A stretch of DNA of 64,000 bases from Rhytidiadelphus loreus (Eukaryota; Streptophyta; Bryopsida; Hypnales; Hylocomiaceae). Below are positions 11,915 through 24,164 of this stretch, piece after piece (the first letter of the stretch is position 1; each line of letters opens with the position of its first letter). The notes under the pieces were generated by a model. The model had not been told where the DNA came from. It saw only the letters and a program-made list of their open reading frames with translations, and did no database searches. Where the stretch lies: the NCBI GenBank assembly GCA_947034895.1, contig OX344761.1, positions 91,029,447 to 91,093,446 of the forward strand, written 5' to 3'. A program made the translations under genes and the position numbers.

Positions 11915-14900
11915 ATCTTCACCAGCTGCGTTTTCAGGCACAGCTGGTGGTGCTCTTTGGTTTCTCAAACTCCACATTCATGCTGAGCAATTGCTGCATC
12001 TTGACATTGTTGCAACACCAGACAAATGTTGCATACTCGAGGAGCTGCGAAGGTGGATATATGATTCGCAATGGTGATGCTGGCTTGACATGTGCGGTTG
12101 GTTCCCCTTCTCGAGATACATTGTTGTATTTCTCAACCTTTATGATAGTTTTCGGGCCTGCTGATCGTTCCCGATTCTACGAACGTTAGTGAGGATGGCT
12201 GCAGTTATATCTTTATATTAATCTATTGTACTTTGAGCATATCGTATCCAGGTCGTGCATAATTGTGAATTTCCAGGGTTTGCTGTTTAGGGGTATGGTA
12301 CAGATCTAGAAACTAGAGAGTTTTTTTCTTCTTTGTTTTATTGAAATGCATCTTTTGTTCTGAGAGTTCGTTTATTATCTTTGCGGGTAAGTCGCTATGT
12401 TCGTGACTGGTAGGAAATGAAGGTTGATTGCTTGCTGTTGCCAATGATAGCCATTTCTAAATATTAGCAAGACAGTTGTTAACCTATGACGAATTTGAAG
12501 TTTGAATTGATGAGGTCGTTTGGCATTCCCCTGTCCTTAACTTTGAAGACTACTGTGAGTACTACAGTAGTGACCAGATATGTTTCCTTGTGATCTTTGT
12601 GACTGAATTCATTAATGATTTAGTCATGTGTATTAAGGGTGCACGTGTCAATGTGTTTGGGAGTACATGTGTCCAGGTAAATAAATAAAAATACACATGT
12701 GAAACAGTACATTCTTCAACAAAGGTGAGTGAGCTTTGTCAGCAAAGGCGTGGACCCCCAATTTTTTTTCCTTCAGCATCATCTTCAGCATATCCCGGGA
12801 CTCATCTGGTGAACAATTTTCAGTGCAGAACTCTATTCTCGCAGTCTCCGTTTCACCATCAACACAACAAAAACTCGTAACACGAGTGTTTCAAGTCCTC
12901 CTCGTTGTTGACCTCGTACCTCGCGTCGCCATTGACGAGGTCTAATTCCAACGCAAACCTCCAATTCACCCGACGACAATGCGGCACAATGGGGAAGAAA
13001 GATCTGAACTTGCACTTGCAATTCATTCAGAGGCTTGGGGAACAAGTCAGCAACGTGCGAGACGGGGGTTGTATGAGCATGGCGCCTTCTTTTCAGTGCG
13101 TTATCAGTGCAAAGTCTGAGGTGAGGGTGTCTTCACTCCAACCTCTTTGATCATATCAAGGGGTCCCAATTTTTCTATTTTGGAAGTATGCGATGAGTGT
13201 GCTATACTCTATGATATTGTAATATGTGTGGAGGGTAATTCTTCTAGAATGTTCTTTACAGAAAGGAAGATGTTAGGCTACAAGAAAAGCATTTGAACCT
13301 CTTTGTTTGTTATTGCCTTCTCTTTTGAACAACTTTGAGAGATCTGCATAAACTGAATTGGCATGCATGCAGTGCAAATTCTTGAAGCATAGTCCATTGT
13401 TGCACAACTTAATTCTGGAAGATGGGATTCATGCAAACCACTTATACTATGAACTCTACATGAGTTTATGTAATTCAATGGTCATCACAAACTTTAATTA
13501 GTGTCACTACTTTAAAATTGTGTGATGGTGGCAATCATGCCATTGCTTCTATTAACTATTGCCACCACCTTAGCACATTACTTCAAGCTACAACATCTTA
13601 TTTGCCATGTGTTATCTTTGTTAACTCAAATTAATTCAATTATTGCAAGACATTGAATAGTACAAGACTAGTTGAATGAAATTTGGATGAATGTGGTTTA
13701 GTTAGTGTGCATATTCGGATGAAATTTAGATGATATCTGGATAATAATGATACTATTTTGGAGATATAATGAAAATAGTAGAGTCCACATTATTATATTT
13801 ATTTTATACTCTAAGCATATCATTGTACTATACCTTGAAAATTTGCATAATTCTCAAATTAGAGCAACTTAATGTTAATAAAGTAGAAGGCTCTGAAATA
13901 GAGCCAGCATTAAGAATGGACCCTATAAGTGGCTCTGAAATGGACAAACTGTAGTTCATAAATTGACCTCCATAATCATTGAATGAATCAAGAAAATTTA
14001 TGGAAGACCTAGGGGCATAAATAGGGACCTATGACATAACTCTTTTGAAAATTCATAAGTAATTCAAAAATACTTCAAAAAATATGAAACCACTTGCATT
14101 AGATTCCTCTTCTATTTTTCTTTGTCTGAAAAATGATCTAAAAATATTTCCATTTAAGAAAATACATGAAAAAGGGAGATCAGCCCTTAGATGAGCCATT
14201 TCTGAGCCTCCTACCTTATTGCACCTTGGAACTTTTTACAATTCTCATATTGGAGCACCTTCATGTTATTACTCCAGATTACACTATTTGAATTAAATTG
14301 AAAAGAGAAGTTACTGGGGATAGCAAAACAAATTTAGTCCAATGTGAATTTATTCATTTAGGGACACCAAGTAAAAAACAAAAAAACTATGATATGAGAA
14401 GTTTTTTCCTTACAGCACTAACTCGTTTTCTGAGTAAGGTCCTTCCTCAAATGTAGCATTGGTCAATGCAATAGCTCCGTTTGGTCTGAGCCAGTAAACG
14501 GTGAAGATACAATGTATGTTGAATGCACCACGCACCTGCGGCAAATATATCGCACTTTTGTTCATAAGTACTGAACACTCACATCCATAAACAATAGTGG
14601 ATACTCCCTTTCACATAATTAAGGTGAAGAATGTTTTCATATTCTTTTCAGGAATCAAAGCAACTATGTATATTTGTCGACCTTCCATATCATTACACGT
14701 TACCTTACTTAAGCTTCAGTTGGTTCATGGTCCAAAGTTTCAGACTTGATCCAGCAAGGGAGGACTGCTAGGCACCAGCATTGCAATTATTTAAAAGTTG
14801 GTGAAGAACAAAATGAGCATGCATATTGAATTCTATTTCGTACTCTTCATTGAAGAAGAACGACGCAATTCAATCTTATCAGAAGAAACATACATGACTG

Positions 14901-15069
14901 GTCATGATTTCAAGCTCATGACGCAAATCTACATAGACGACACAGTGGTGGGCACATATTTTTCCACTAAGAGGTAACACAGTAAGCAAGTCATTCGTTC
15001 GACAGAATATAACATTCATAAATTAATTAGCAGCTTCGAGAGAGCACTCCTGCGAACCCCCGCACCCCC
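11915..15069. other. Intergenic region between CDPK and psbY copy 2
   Basis: The CDPK 3' untranslated region and terminator presumably occupy the first few hundred bases. Apart from the small broken ORF near 12.7-13.0 kb, nothing was supported. From about 13.1 kb the DNA is AT-rich. Two similar short blocks (about 13850 and 14245, both with TTCTCA.ATT.GAGCA) hint at old repeats. Confidence 0.4.
12720..13026 (-). pseudogene. Possible broken ORF, family unknown
   Basis: On the - strand an ATG at 13026 opens a 55-codon frame ending at a TGA at 12859-12861. Its composition looks coding (stretches such as ALELDLVNGDARYEV). Just past that stop, a frame displaced by one base stays open toward about 12720 with equally protein-like sequence (ETETARIEFCTENC, then Lys/Met/Leu-rich). 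The simplest reading is one short protein interrupted by a one-base shift, or two exons of an unrecognised gene. No family was recognised, and the evidence is only composition and adjacency. Confidence 0.25.
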
Positions 15070-16765
15070 CGACCCAAACTGGATGCATTGCTAACCCCCA
15101 CATTGTTCTAGCCAGCAAAGTACAATTGATTCGACAAATTGACCCAATATACACAATCTCAACCACGACGACACGGCTCATCACCAGCCATGTCGAAGAA
15201 AAGCGCTGCAAACAACTCCTATCATGATACCAACTCGATCATCTAAAACGATGGCCATGAGAATCTCCATAATTTCAGCATCGGCCATGGCATTCACGAG
15301 GGTTTCCTCAGCTTCATCTTCTTCATCTTCCCAAAGTTTCAAACCATACAGTCTCAAAGCTGAGCGCCCTCAGCTCTTCAGACATTTCTGCATCCTCTCA
15401 AGAACCTGCAGCAGCGGATCCAAACTCCCGACCTCTACTTCTTCTTGCCTCCCCCCTGCATCTTCTGGAACTGGTTCAGCGCTGGCTTCAAGATGTTAAA
15501 CAGCACCCAACCGATAGCTGGAAGCAGAATGAACAACAGAATCAAAGGTCTCGTGTCCGCGCCAAGCTGGGACATTTCCTGCACTTGGGCGTCGGCCTGG
15601 GCGGGAGACAAAAGCAGCGAAGCCGCGGCTGCGCTGATGCCCGTGGCGCCCACCATCGCCCTCGACTTCAGCTTGCCGCTGTTGCCCTCCACCATGCGGT
15701 CCACCTGGTTCAGCGCAGGCTTCAGGATGTTGAACAACACCCAACCGATGGCTGGCAGCAGCAATCCCAAAATGATCAGGCCACGAGAGTCAGAGTCCGC
15801 AAGGGTCGCGATCTCCTGCGCGGCGTCCGCATGGGGAGCCAAAAGCATCGACAATCCACCCAGACCCAGTGCGCCGATCACGCCCTTCGAGCTGCGCATC
15901 CTGTCCACCTGATTCAAAGCCGGCTGCAAGATGTTGAACAGCACCCACCCGATGGCGGGAAGAAGCAAACCGATGATGATGAAACCCCTAGCGTCACCGT
16001 CGGCCAAAGTCGCGATCTCCTGAGCCGCGTCGGCGTCGGGAGCCGCCAGCAGCGTGGCCACAGTTCCAAGGCCGGCGCCCGCCACCAATCCCTTCACGCT
16101 CCTCATCCTGTCCACCTGATTCAACGCAGGCTTCAGGATGTTGAACAGAACCCACCCGATCGCGGGTACCAACGGAATCAGCAAGGCTACAGCCCTGTTG
16201 TCGCCTTCCGCCAATGCCATCATCTGCTGAGACGCCATGGCCGACTCCGAGCTCGCCATGGCCGCGAACATTGCACCTGCCGCAGCACAAACGATCACGC
16301 CACCAAAGTCACAATAATAATACACCCACGTCTCTGATAAGTGATGTCACCTTCATCGCCTCCCGACAGCAGAATGGAGGAATTCCAAACCCAATCAATC
16401 AATGCCAACTGAACGACATGACAAGAATGCGAGGAGGAGATCATCCGAAACCGGACACTGCAAGAGAAGGAAGGATTGTGCTGACCTGCTACGGCGTTGG
16501 CGCCCACAGTCACCTGGTGCGCGAGGCCATCGGTAGAGGTCGAGAGCTTCGCAGAAGCGCAAGGCACGACTCCGAGCTTCACCGCCGATCCCTTCTGGGT
16601 GGCAGCTCGCAAGCCCTGCACTCCAGCTCCGAAGACGGTGGTCCTCTTGAGGGCAGTGAAGCTGGTGCTCGCGACGGCGGTCGCCATAGCCATCGTCGCA
16701 ACTGCGTTCTCAGTCAGTCACACCGCAACGAAACTCTCACCACCTGCCAACGGGAATTCCCACAC
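15070..16765 (-). repeat. Right arm of large inverted duplication (carries psbY copy 2)
   Basis: Inverted counterpart of about 541-2235. Both arms contain the whole gene, its intron and 3' flank. The 3' flank is less similar than the exons: near 15330 a short segment differs between the arms. The spacer between arms is about 12.8 kb and contains the CDPK gene, which is present only once. Confidence 0.85.
15435..16693 (-). CDS. psbY: Photosystem II core protein PsbY precursor, four PsbY units (copy 2)
   Basis: Second complete psbY gene, on the opposite strand. Exon 1 is 16693-16486 and exon 2 is 16276-15435, with a 209-bp GT-AG intron at the same place as in copy 1, giving 349 aa. Compared with copy 1 I see only five substitutions: Ile5 to Thr, two adjacent changes in the first Ala-rich linker (AA to TV), and Tyr/Glu to Phe/Gln near the C-terminus. 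There is also one extra C-terminal Lys. All four PsbY units and all Ala-x-Ala sites are kept, so it should be functional. The near-identity of introns and exons points to a recent duplication or to gene conversion. Leader similarity to copy 1 ends about 70 bases before the ATG, so the two promoters differ. Confidence 0.93.
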
Positions 16766-16769
16766 CCAC

Positions 16770-17340
16770 CGCTATAATAAAACCGCCCCTAACGTTACAC
16801 CCAAATCACGACACAATCTCCAATTCGCCAGTTCACATTCCACACACATTCAATTCTCACACAACCCTCTTGAGCCCTCTCCCTCTTGTGGCAATACAGA
16901 CACAGCAGTACTCACATTACTCCCACATACGAATGCAAACGTTCAAAACGTACTCGTATCCATGCATCGGACAAAGCATGAAGCATGAATAGGGCAATCA
17001 ATTGACGAAACTGAATGTGGGTTGAATGGTATGGGTTGCAAGGGTTGAAATGCAAGGGTTTGAAGAGGAAAGCATACCTGAGAAGAGTGATAATGGCGAT
17101 GGCGATGGCGATGATGGCGGTGGAGGAAGCGCAGGGGAGTGTGGAAGGCGAGATGATCCTTAGGGAAGGCAGGAGAGCGGGGATGGGGATAAGGCTGCTG
17201 TTCTGGAACGTGGTAGCCAATGGGCTCCCCTCTTCCACCACATTCAAGTTTGGCCCTATTGCCGTTGGTACACCTTTTGCCGTGCTGGAATTGGAGCCTA
17301 GTGGCCTCGCAATTTGATTCGACACTTGCGATCAGCCATT
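16770..17340. other. GC-rich segment upstream of psbY copy 2, coding status unknown
   Basis: This presumably holds the promoter of psbY copy 2, read toward lower coordinates. It also contains open frames on both strands: + 17093-17317, starting with an ATG/GCG-rich run (MAMAMAMM), and - about 17325-17080, with a hydrophobic Ile/Ala-rich stretch. On the - strand a GTATGC donor-like site follows that stretch. Neither frame resembles a protein I know, and neither is favoured. The simple GATGGC repeat at 17093-17125 explains part of both. Confidence 0.25.
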
Positions 17341-17519
17341 CTGAGGGGTAAGGGGCAAGCATGGAAGAGTGCTACTTTATGGGTAGTATAATCTCTTATG
17401 GTTTAATTTTAATTCCTTTTTGGTGAGGTTATTAGTGACCTTAAGTCACTTCATATTTTTTTGACAATTTTATGGATATTATAGAAATTTTATGGATATT
17501 ATTGCAAATTTCACGTTAT

Positions 17520-17815
17520 AACCCAAGTATGTCACATTTAACTACTTCTAGACTATTCAATGAATTCTGGACAAAACACTCAAAGGTCTCTAGATAATAA
17601 TAGACTATTCAAAGAATTCCGGACAAAACACTCAAAGGTCTCTGGATAATAACATCAAGGGATCCCCCGATGTTTGTATAGATCTCCCAGTGTTTTGCCT
17701 AAATCTCCGGATGTTTTGCATTATCTCTTAATCATTAGTGGTTTTTTTTCTCGATGACTAGTACTAATTTTGGACTTTCCAAAGTCCAAAAGTAGTTAAA
17801 TGTGGCATAAGTGTA
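17520..17815. mobile_element. MITE-like element with about 30-bp imperfect terminal inverted repeats
   Basis: The left end (about 17525-17555, containing GTCACATTTAACTACTT) is matched in inverted orientation at the right end (about 17780-17815, containing AAGTAGTTAAATGTGGC). Inside is a direct duplication of about 53 bp (17547-17652) containing GACAAAACACTCAAAGGTCTCT. There is no coding capacity. No target duplication was assigned, so the superfamily is unknown. Confidence 0.55.
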
Positions 17816-17819
17816 GTTT

Positions 17820-18575
17820 GTTTCTTGTTGTAGTAGACATTAATTCTAGAAAGACAAGTCTATGACCATGAGCAAAGTAATGACTTTGGTCCCATGGTCG
17901 TGGATGTTGAAATTTGTTGCAATTTCTCTATGATTGTAGCTGAAAAGGGTTTGCTAAGTATGTCAAGTTGGCATTGAAAGAAGACTTGAATTTAGCAATA
18001 TGGCAATGAAATTGTTGTTGTACATGAAGTAGCTTGAAAGCCACACTAGTAGAGAACATTCAAGCAAAGGCTTGAATTAAAAACTTTATTGATGTACATA
18101 TAGATGTCACAATGTTTGCAATTAGAAGCAATCATGCCATAGATTAGCCTAATAGCTTAGCTTCAACAAAAAGAATCATGTTAGAAATGTAGAAATTTGG
18201 CCTTGCTTTTGATGGCTCAATTGTTTTCCTTGAATCAAGGAGCAAAGTGGACAACCTAGTTGTCATTTTACATTGTTCATTTCTCAAAGAACTCTAAGAA
18301 ATAATTTCTACATTACAAAAGAATAGTGGTGGTCAAAAAAATGTATGAGACCTTTTTTCACCATGGTCACTATTTTTTTTCACATTTCCACTACTTCGAA
18401 TTTTTATTTGTGGCACTTTGTGTCAATGTACACATGCTCTACATCAAATAGTGGAAAAACAATTGAGAAAGGCTTATAATCCATCTAATAACTTGATTTT
18501 CAATCATCCAAAGGACGTTTTTGATCTACGTAAATGTCCTAGCTAGGGTTAAGTATTGAAAATGAAGATGTGATA
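17820..18575. other. AT-rich intergenic DNA
   Basis: I see no gene, RNA or clear repeat here. There are only short open frames, with stops in all frames. Confidence 0.4.
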
Positions 18576-19289
18576 GGTGATTGCAAGAAAGACCAAACGA
18601 TTTTGGTAGCGTTTGGTCAAAAACTGCGTTTGTTCTGCCTAATACTAGGAGTACTACAAAATGGAGCAATCTCAGCCATTGATCTGAAAAATCAACGGCC
18701 AATAGTACTTTTGAGTACTTTATAATACTTAAACAGTACTACATAAAAAAAATGATAGTTTGTCACAAAAAGTAGAAAAAATTAAGTATAAATTAATAAA
18801 AATTAGAAAATCATGAATAAAAAAAACTAAAAATTGGCCATTTATAAAGACTTGATAGTGATTACATTTCACCAAAAACTAGAAGTTGAAACCATCATAA
18901 AAGTTTGGAGTGCTATGCACAAGGGACCCCTATTTGCATGCATGTTGAGGACAAAGAATTGTGTTTTTTTTAATTCCCTTTGGTGGGCACATGCCCATCT
19001 AATGTGGGAATAGGCCAAAAAAAATTCAAGTGAACATCATGTTTTTTGAATACTTCACAATACTAAAAAACCCTAAACCACAAAGTGTGACAAATTAGCT
19101 AAATTGATATTTAATTATAAAATTATTTTTCAATTTTTTTGAAAAATAATAAATCTCATGTTTTTTGAGTTAGCAATCTTCCATAAAAATTTCAAGTCCA
19201 TTGGCTTCAATTTCCAAAAGTTATGGCCAAAATCGACTCCATCACTTCAATTGTGACGCCTCATAGGACCGGTCTTTCTTGCAATCACC
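18576..19289. mobile_element. 714-bp non-autonomous TIR element (family A, copy 1)
   Basis: The ends are a perfect 19-bp terminal inverted repeat: GGTGATTGCAAGAAAGACC at 18576-18594 and its complement at 19271-19289. No transposase frame is present. A relative of nearly the same size lies at 50840-51561, sharing the TIR and an internal AAGTTATG..CAAAA block near the right end. The target duplication is unclear (a decayed 8-9 bp repeat is possible), so the superfamily is not named. Confidence 0.75.
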
Positions 19290-19755
19290 CTGATTATATG
19301 TATCTTTCTTTAATTATGTTGTATCACAATATATAGATTTAGCATTAACATCGCTTTTCCAAGTTTGCTTTGGTAGAGAGTTTATGCAAGTGGCACAAAG
19401 TTTGAGAAAGAAGAGAATATAGATCTGAATCGCAAGGGCAATTTAGACTTTTAGTTTTTATTATTACAACATTTCAAAGGTGAATTTCAAAAGCACAATG
19501 GTTTCCAACATGAATTGAGAGTTCTAATCAACATAAGTCTATCAAATGGTCTACTTAGTAAGGTGAAATGCCTTTGATAATTTTTCTCTTTACTTCCATA
19601 GTTTCTAGTTGAACTATTGCATTCTGATTTCAAATATAAAAAAGCACCAATTCTAGAGACGTGATAGATATATTCTTCTTCATTACTCATCCATAAATTT
19701 CTCCACATTGATGGGTCATGAATTGCACAAGTCCTTGAAAGTCATAGACAACTCT
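19290..19755. other. AT-rich intergenic DNA
   Basis: Nothing recognisable. It lies between two transposons. Confidence 0.4.
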
Positions 19756-21823
19756 CACTACAAAAAAACTTTGTCCTAAATGATTGGGGGAAATGACTGA
19801 AACGTGACTATGTGTCCGGAACAACTGAAAAATGACTTGGAATTCCATAATTGCACTAGCCAAATCGGAACAATCATTTGCAAGTCATTTTTCAGAACCA
19901 CAAACGAGGGTGCACCCTTCGTAGACTTTCATCTACGGTTTTCAGTTCTTCCTGGGAACGAGATTACATTGGGAACTGCGTGAAGGCAGCGGCAATTTAC
20001 TCAACCATTAAAGAGTGACTCGAAGTCACGAAATACTACTCCCCGTGTCTTTGTAGTAAGTAAGAAATGACTTTATGATTTTGGTTGGATAATGCTGCCC
20101 ATTGTGGCGGATTTCGGGCAGGAATTAAAAAATTTAGAGCACGTATGCAGTGTAGGACTTTGAAGATGCGGCTTTTGGTAACATGAATGAGACTCAAAAA
20201 TGACTACCTCACGACAGAACGCCAAGTAGGGTGGATTTCCACTGCCAACTAGACATATGATATGACTTTCACCTCAAATAATATATAATATGACTTTTAG
20301 GAAGATTGAAAAATGAAGGGAAATGACTCATATTGACATGTAGTCCAACTCAAATACTTATTGAAAATACATTTTGTTGACCATTGTATCAATATTCAAA
20401 AAGTAGAGGATCCAAAGTCTTTATTGCATGTGGTTTGCTAACAATATAAATACATGGAGTGCTTCCCCTAGGTTTATCTTATTCATTTATTCTTAAACAT
20501 CTTCTTCTAGAATACAAGACTTCTTTTGTTTTTTTAATTTTATTGTAAAATGATGTATTGTTGTTGGTCTTTTTCTTTGTTTGTGTACACTATTTTTTTC
20601 TTTAGAGTCCATTTCTAAGATTTATTTAAATTCCAATAAATATGCCACCAATACTTCTAAAAATGTGTGCCATTGTTATTGCACTAGTTTTGAACACTTC
20701 GTATGATTTACATTTGAAATATTAAGAATTTCAATAAATATATATTAAGGTATTTAGAAAAGACCCAATAGTAATTATTAAGTCTCATTTTTTCACTCTG
20801 GTTCTACTACAAAATGACAACATTACCATTCTAGTTCTACTACAAAATGACTTTGTGTAACTGCGAAACAACTACTCAAAAGTCTAGTAGTCTTCCTATG
20901 TCAATCCTTTTCAAATCTTTCAACAAATTTGTCTATAACTTTTGATTTAAGGCTCAAAATCTAAAATGGATTTTTGGAGGTGAAAGTGACAATGATCTTC
21001 TAACCTTCATTAGTTCAAAGTTTTTTGAAAAAAATTCATATATTATGCCTCAATGAGGTTCAAAATATTATTTGTAATGCAATTCCTGCGTTTTACATAT
21101 CCCACAAGCTTTGTCTTGCCAACTACTATCCTCCTTCTATAAAATGCTTACCATTTCTTCTATTCATACTCACACATTAAGTTGCTTTGGAATGATGCAT
21201 GGCATATGGTGTATGGTATACTCTATATGGTGAATTGTGTATGGTATATAGTGTATTGTATGTGGTATATTGTGCAATACAAAATTATTGTGTATGGTGT
21301 ATCATTGTAAAATTTTGAATGTATTCATATATGACTATTGAGTGACTACTTCCCATATAATCACTTCACAATGACTTCCATGTGACTTTGACGTGGATGT
21401 CCACATCAGCAATACTCAAACTACATTACAATTGCAAAATGACTTCACAGTGACTCTGACGTCAGCAATGTACGGATGTCCATGTCAGCAATACTCGAAC
21501 TTGCCAATGACTCCATGGTGATTGGAACGGGACTCTGAAATTGTTGACGTCATGCTGCGGCTCCAAAATTTTGGCCTGGAATGGGCAACTGCCCACAATT
21601 TCTCCCCCCATTGCTCGAAAATCCCCTCTGACACTTCAGACCTTGACACAACCTTTTTCATCCAAGTATTGTGAGAGATGGTGATAATAACCGGAGTCAT
21701 TTTTGAGTCACAATGACTTGGAGCCTTGCAATCATTTCCTAGTCAAAAATGTCCTAAATGACTCCTACGCAGTCATTTTGTAGTCACTTGCGCAGTCATT
21801 TAGGACAGGATTTTTTTGTAGTG
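19756..21823. mobile_element. Non-autonomous CACTA-like transposon, 2.07 kb
   Basis: It begins CACTACAAAAAAA and ends TTTTTTTGTAGTG, the ends expected of plant CACTA (CMC/EnSpm) elements. The inverted similarity continues inward (TTGTCCTAAATGA against TCATTTAGGACA). Both ends are packed with subterminal AATGACT / AGTCATT motifs, another CACTA hallmark. There is no transposase ORF. The 3-bp flanks (TCT and GAT) do not match, so the target duplication is lost or the insertion is old. Confidence 0.82.
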
Positions 21824-23089
21824 GATCTACCATATTTGATGCAAGATGGACATTGTAGCCTCTAATTAAATCATCCATTGTAGATATGCAATCGTCCAAA
21901 TACTGTAATCTAATATTGAAAGAGCAATCTTAAACTTACTTGGAAATGGACATAATCATTTTGTACTCAAGCAACTCTTTAATTTTTTGGTTGGTATTAG
22001 AGGTTGTCTTATCAAAGTAAAACTAAACTATGTGAATCATGGTTGTGAATCCAAATTAGGAAACAAAATTGACCTATGAGGAGATATGAACATTGTTTAG
22101 GAAAGCAAACACTACTAATGGTATACACTCATAGTTTTGTTTTCTATTTTTGCCAATTCTTGTGTTGTCTTTGCTAGTAGAAAACAAATTTGATATTGTT
22201 CTTTTTGTAGCAAACTAGCAATAGATTCAAGATGTTAGCACTTCCTAGACTAAATAATAAACATTATGAAGGGGTTTGCTTGCTTGCACACATTGATTGT
22301 TTAAACACTCAATATGAACTTGGTACAAACAAATACCTACTCCAAGACCTTACAAGGGAGATATACCATACAATTGAAGATGCTGGGAGTATTTAAAGTA
22401 AAATATGTACAATTTTGAAGACTTGTAGTGATTCCCATAGGATTGGAAATGCGAAGAGAATCTTTCCAAGTTCTAAACAAGGTGATGATTGCAATACTTA
22501 GAAAATTTTCACTTTAATATCTTCTAGTTTGAGCATCTATGTTTTCTTCTCTTTCTCCTTTAGTTGCCACTCCATCAATTTTTGATTATTTCTTAAGACC
22601 TCTTTGCTCAAAGAATTCTCATCAAGTCATCAAGTTATATTCAATAGCATGATGATTGAAACCATTTAACATCCACAACTTGTTTCATTTCTATGAAAAA
22701 TAAAAAAGTGTATCCATTCATGCAAGTTAAATAAATTGTTGGATTAACTTCTGAAGGCAATCAACATGATTCCAAGCATCATCTAATCTCTTCCTTTGCT
22801 TGTCAAATAGCTTGCAAGGACACTTTGGAAATGAGTGATAAACTCACACCAATTGTCAATATCAATTGTGGAGCTTCTATTCAATATTGACATATGATCA
22901 ATTGTGCATTATACCTTGAAAATGCTCCAATACGATTCTCCAATTTTATCAATTCCGAAATTTGAACATTCAAGTGAATAGCTTACACTAGTTAAAATAT
23001 CATCAAAGGTGGCAAGAACAAAGTAGGTGATAATTTTCAGAAATAAAAAAACACCTTCCTTTCTTCTCCCATGGTTGGAGTGCAACGAC
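21824..23089. other. AT-rich intergenic DNA
   Basis: No gene supported; only short frames without family likeness. Confidence 0.4.
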
Positions 23090-24164
23090 ACTAGCATGTG
23101 AGCGTGTGAGCGTGAGCCTAAGAGCGGTGAGCAGGGATTGTGTGAGCCTAGAGCCTAGAAATGTAAAATATGATGTAATTTGTAAATATTTTTGATTAAA
23201 AAGTTAAAAGATTGATTTTTTTTCACCAAAATTGCTATGTCTAGAAAAAAAATGACCTATTACCATGGGACTTATGCCCGTGGATTTTATATCTAAAAGC
23301 TTGGGAAGTTGGTGCTATTGCATGTTTTGAAGTTTATGTTACATCTCGTATTACATTTAAGAGGTTGTTTGAGGGTGGATTGGTCAAGTGAGATTACATA
23401 TAATTTATAGTGAATTCTAAAGATAAGAGGAAAACAAATGCAGTGAAAATATTGTAGGATGTAGAGCATTGTGTACATAATAAAATATTCTTTCATTGCA
23501 ACAAAGAATACATATTGGAATATGAAAATAATACTTTTTTACTTGAATTTAGAGATTTTGAAGATAATATATTGATACTACGTATCTACTTCATATCATG
23601 CTATTATCTACCAACTAACTTGAATACTCACACGTCTTGATGATTTTAGCAACAACAATTACTTGCTTTATTTCATCCAAGTTGAAGGTAGGAGCGTAGA
23701 TGAATGTGTCTATCTTATAATCAAATTTACACAAATAATGAAAGATATAATAAACGTGTTTGTAGTTTATGTGCATGTCACATTTTCCAATAGAGGCCTC
23801 ATTTATATTTCCATAATGAGGACAAGTACAAGTTCATGGAAAATTGCAAAGTGTAATATTATAAACCTTCTGGTTAGGGTTTGTACCAAACAAAAATACA
23901 ATAATAGCACCTACGTGCTAGAAGTTCAAACAAGATAGTAAGGAAATAATTACCCCAATTGATATTAACTTTGAATGTATGTGTAATTTTTTGTTAAAGA
24001 CAAATTTTGAAACTTTATATCATTTCTTGCACTTTGAAAGCACGATTCCAATGGTATATAGCATATAAAAAATAGATGCATATTGAGTCATTTATGACCT
24101 CAAAACTACAATAGCATCCTGAAATTTAGCTTGAAATGTTTAGATTTCAAAGATTTTAAGGTGC

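Noticed and set aside
10567..11977. Other long frames (+ and -) inside the CDPK gene
   Set aside because: Arg/Pro-rich shadows of a GC-rich exon. The sense frame contains the complete kinase and EF hands.
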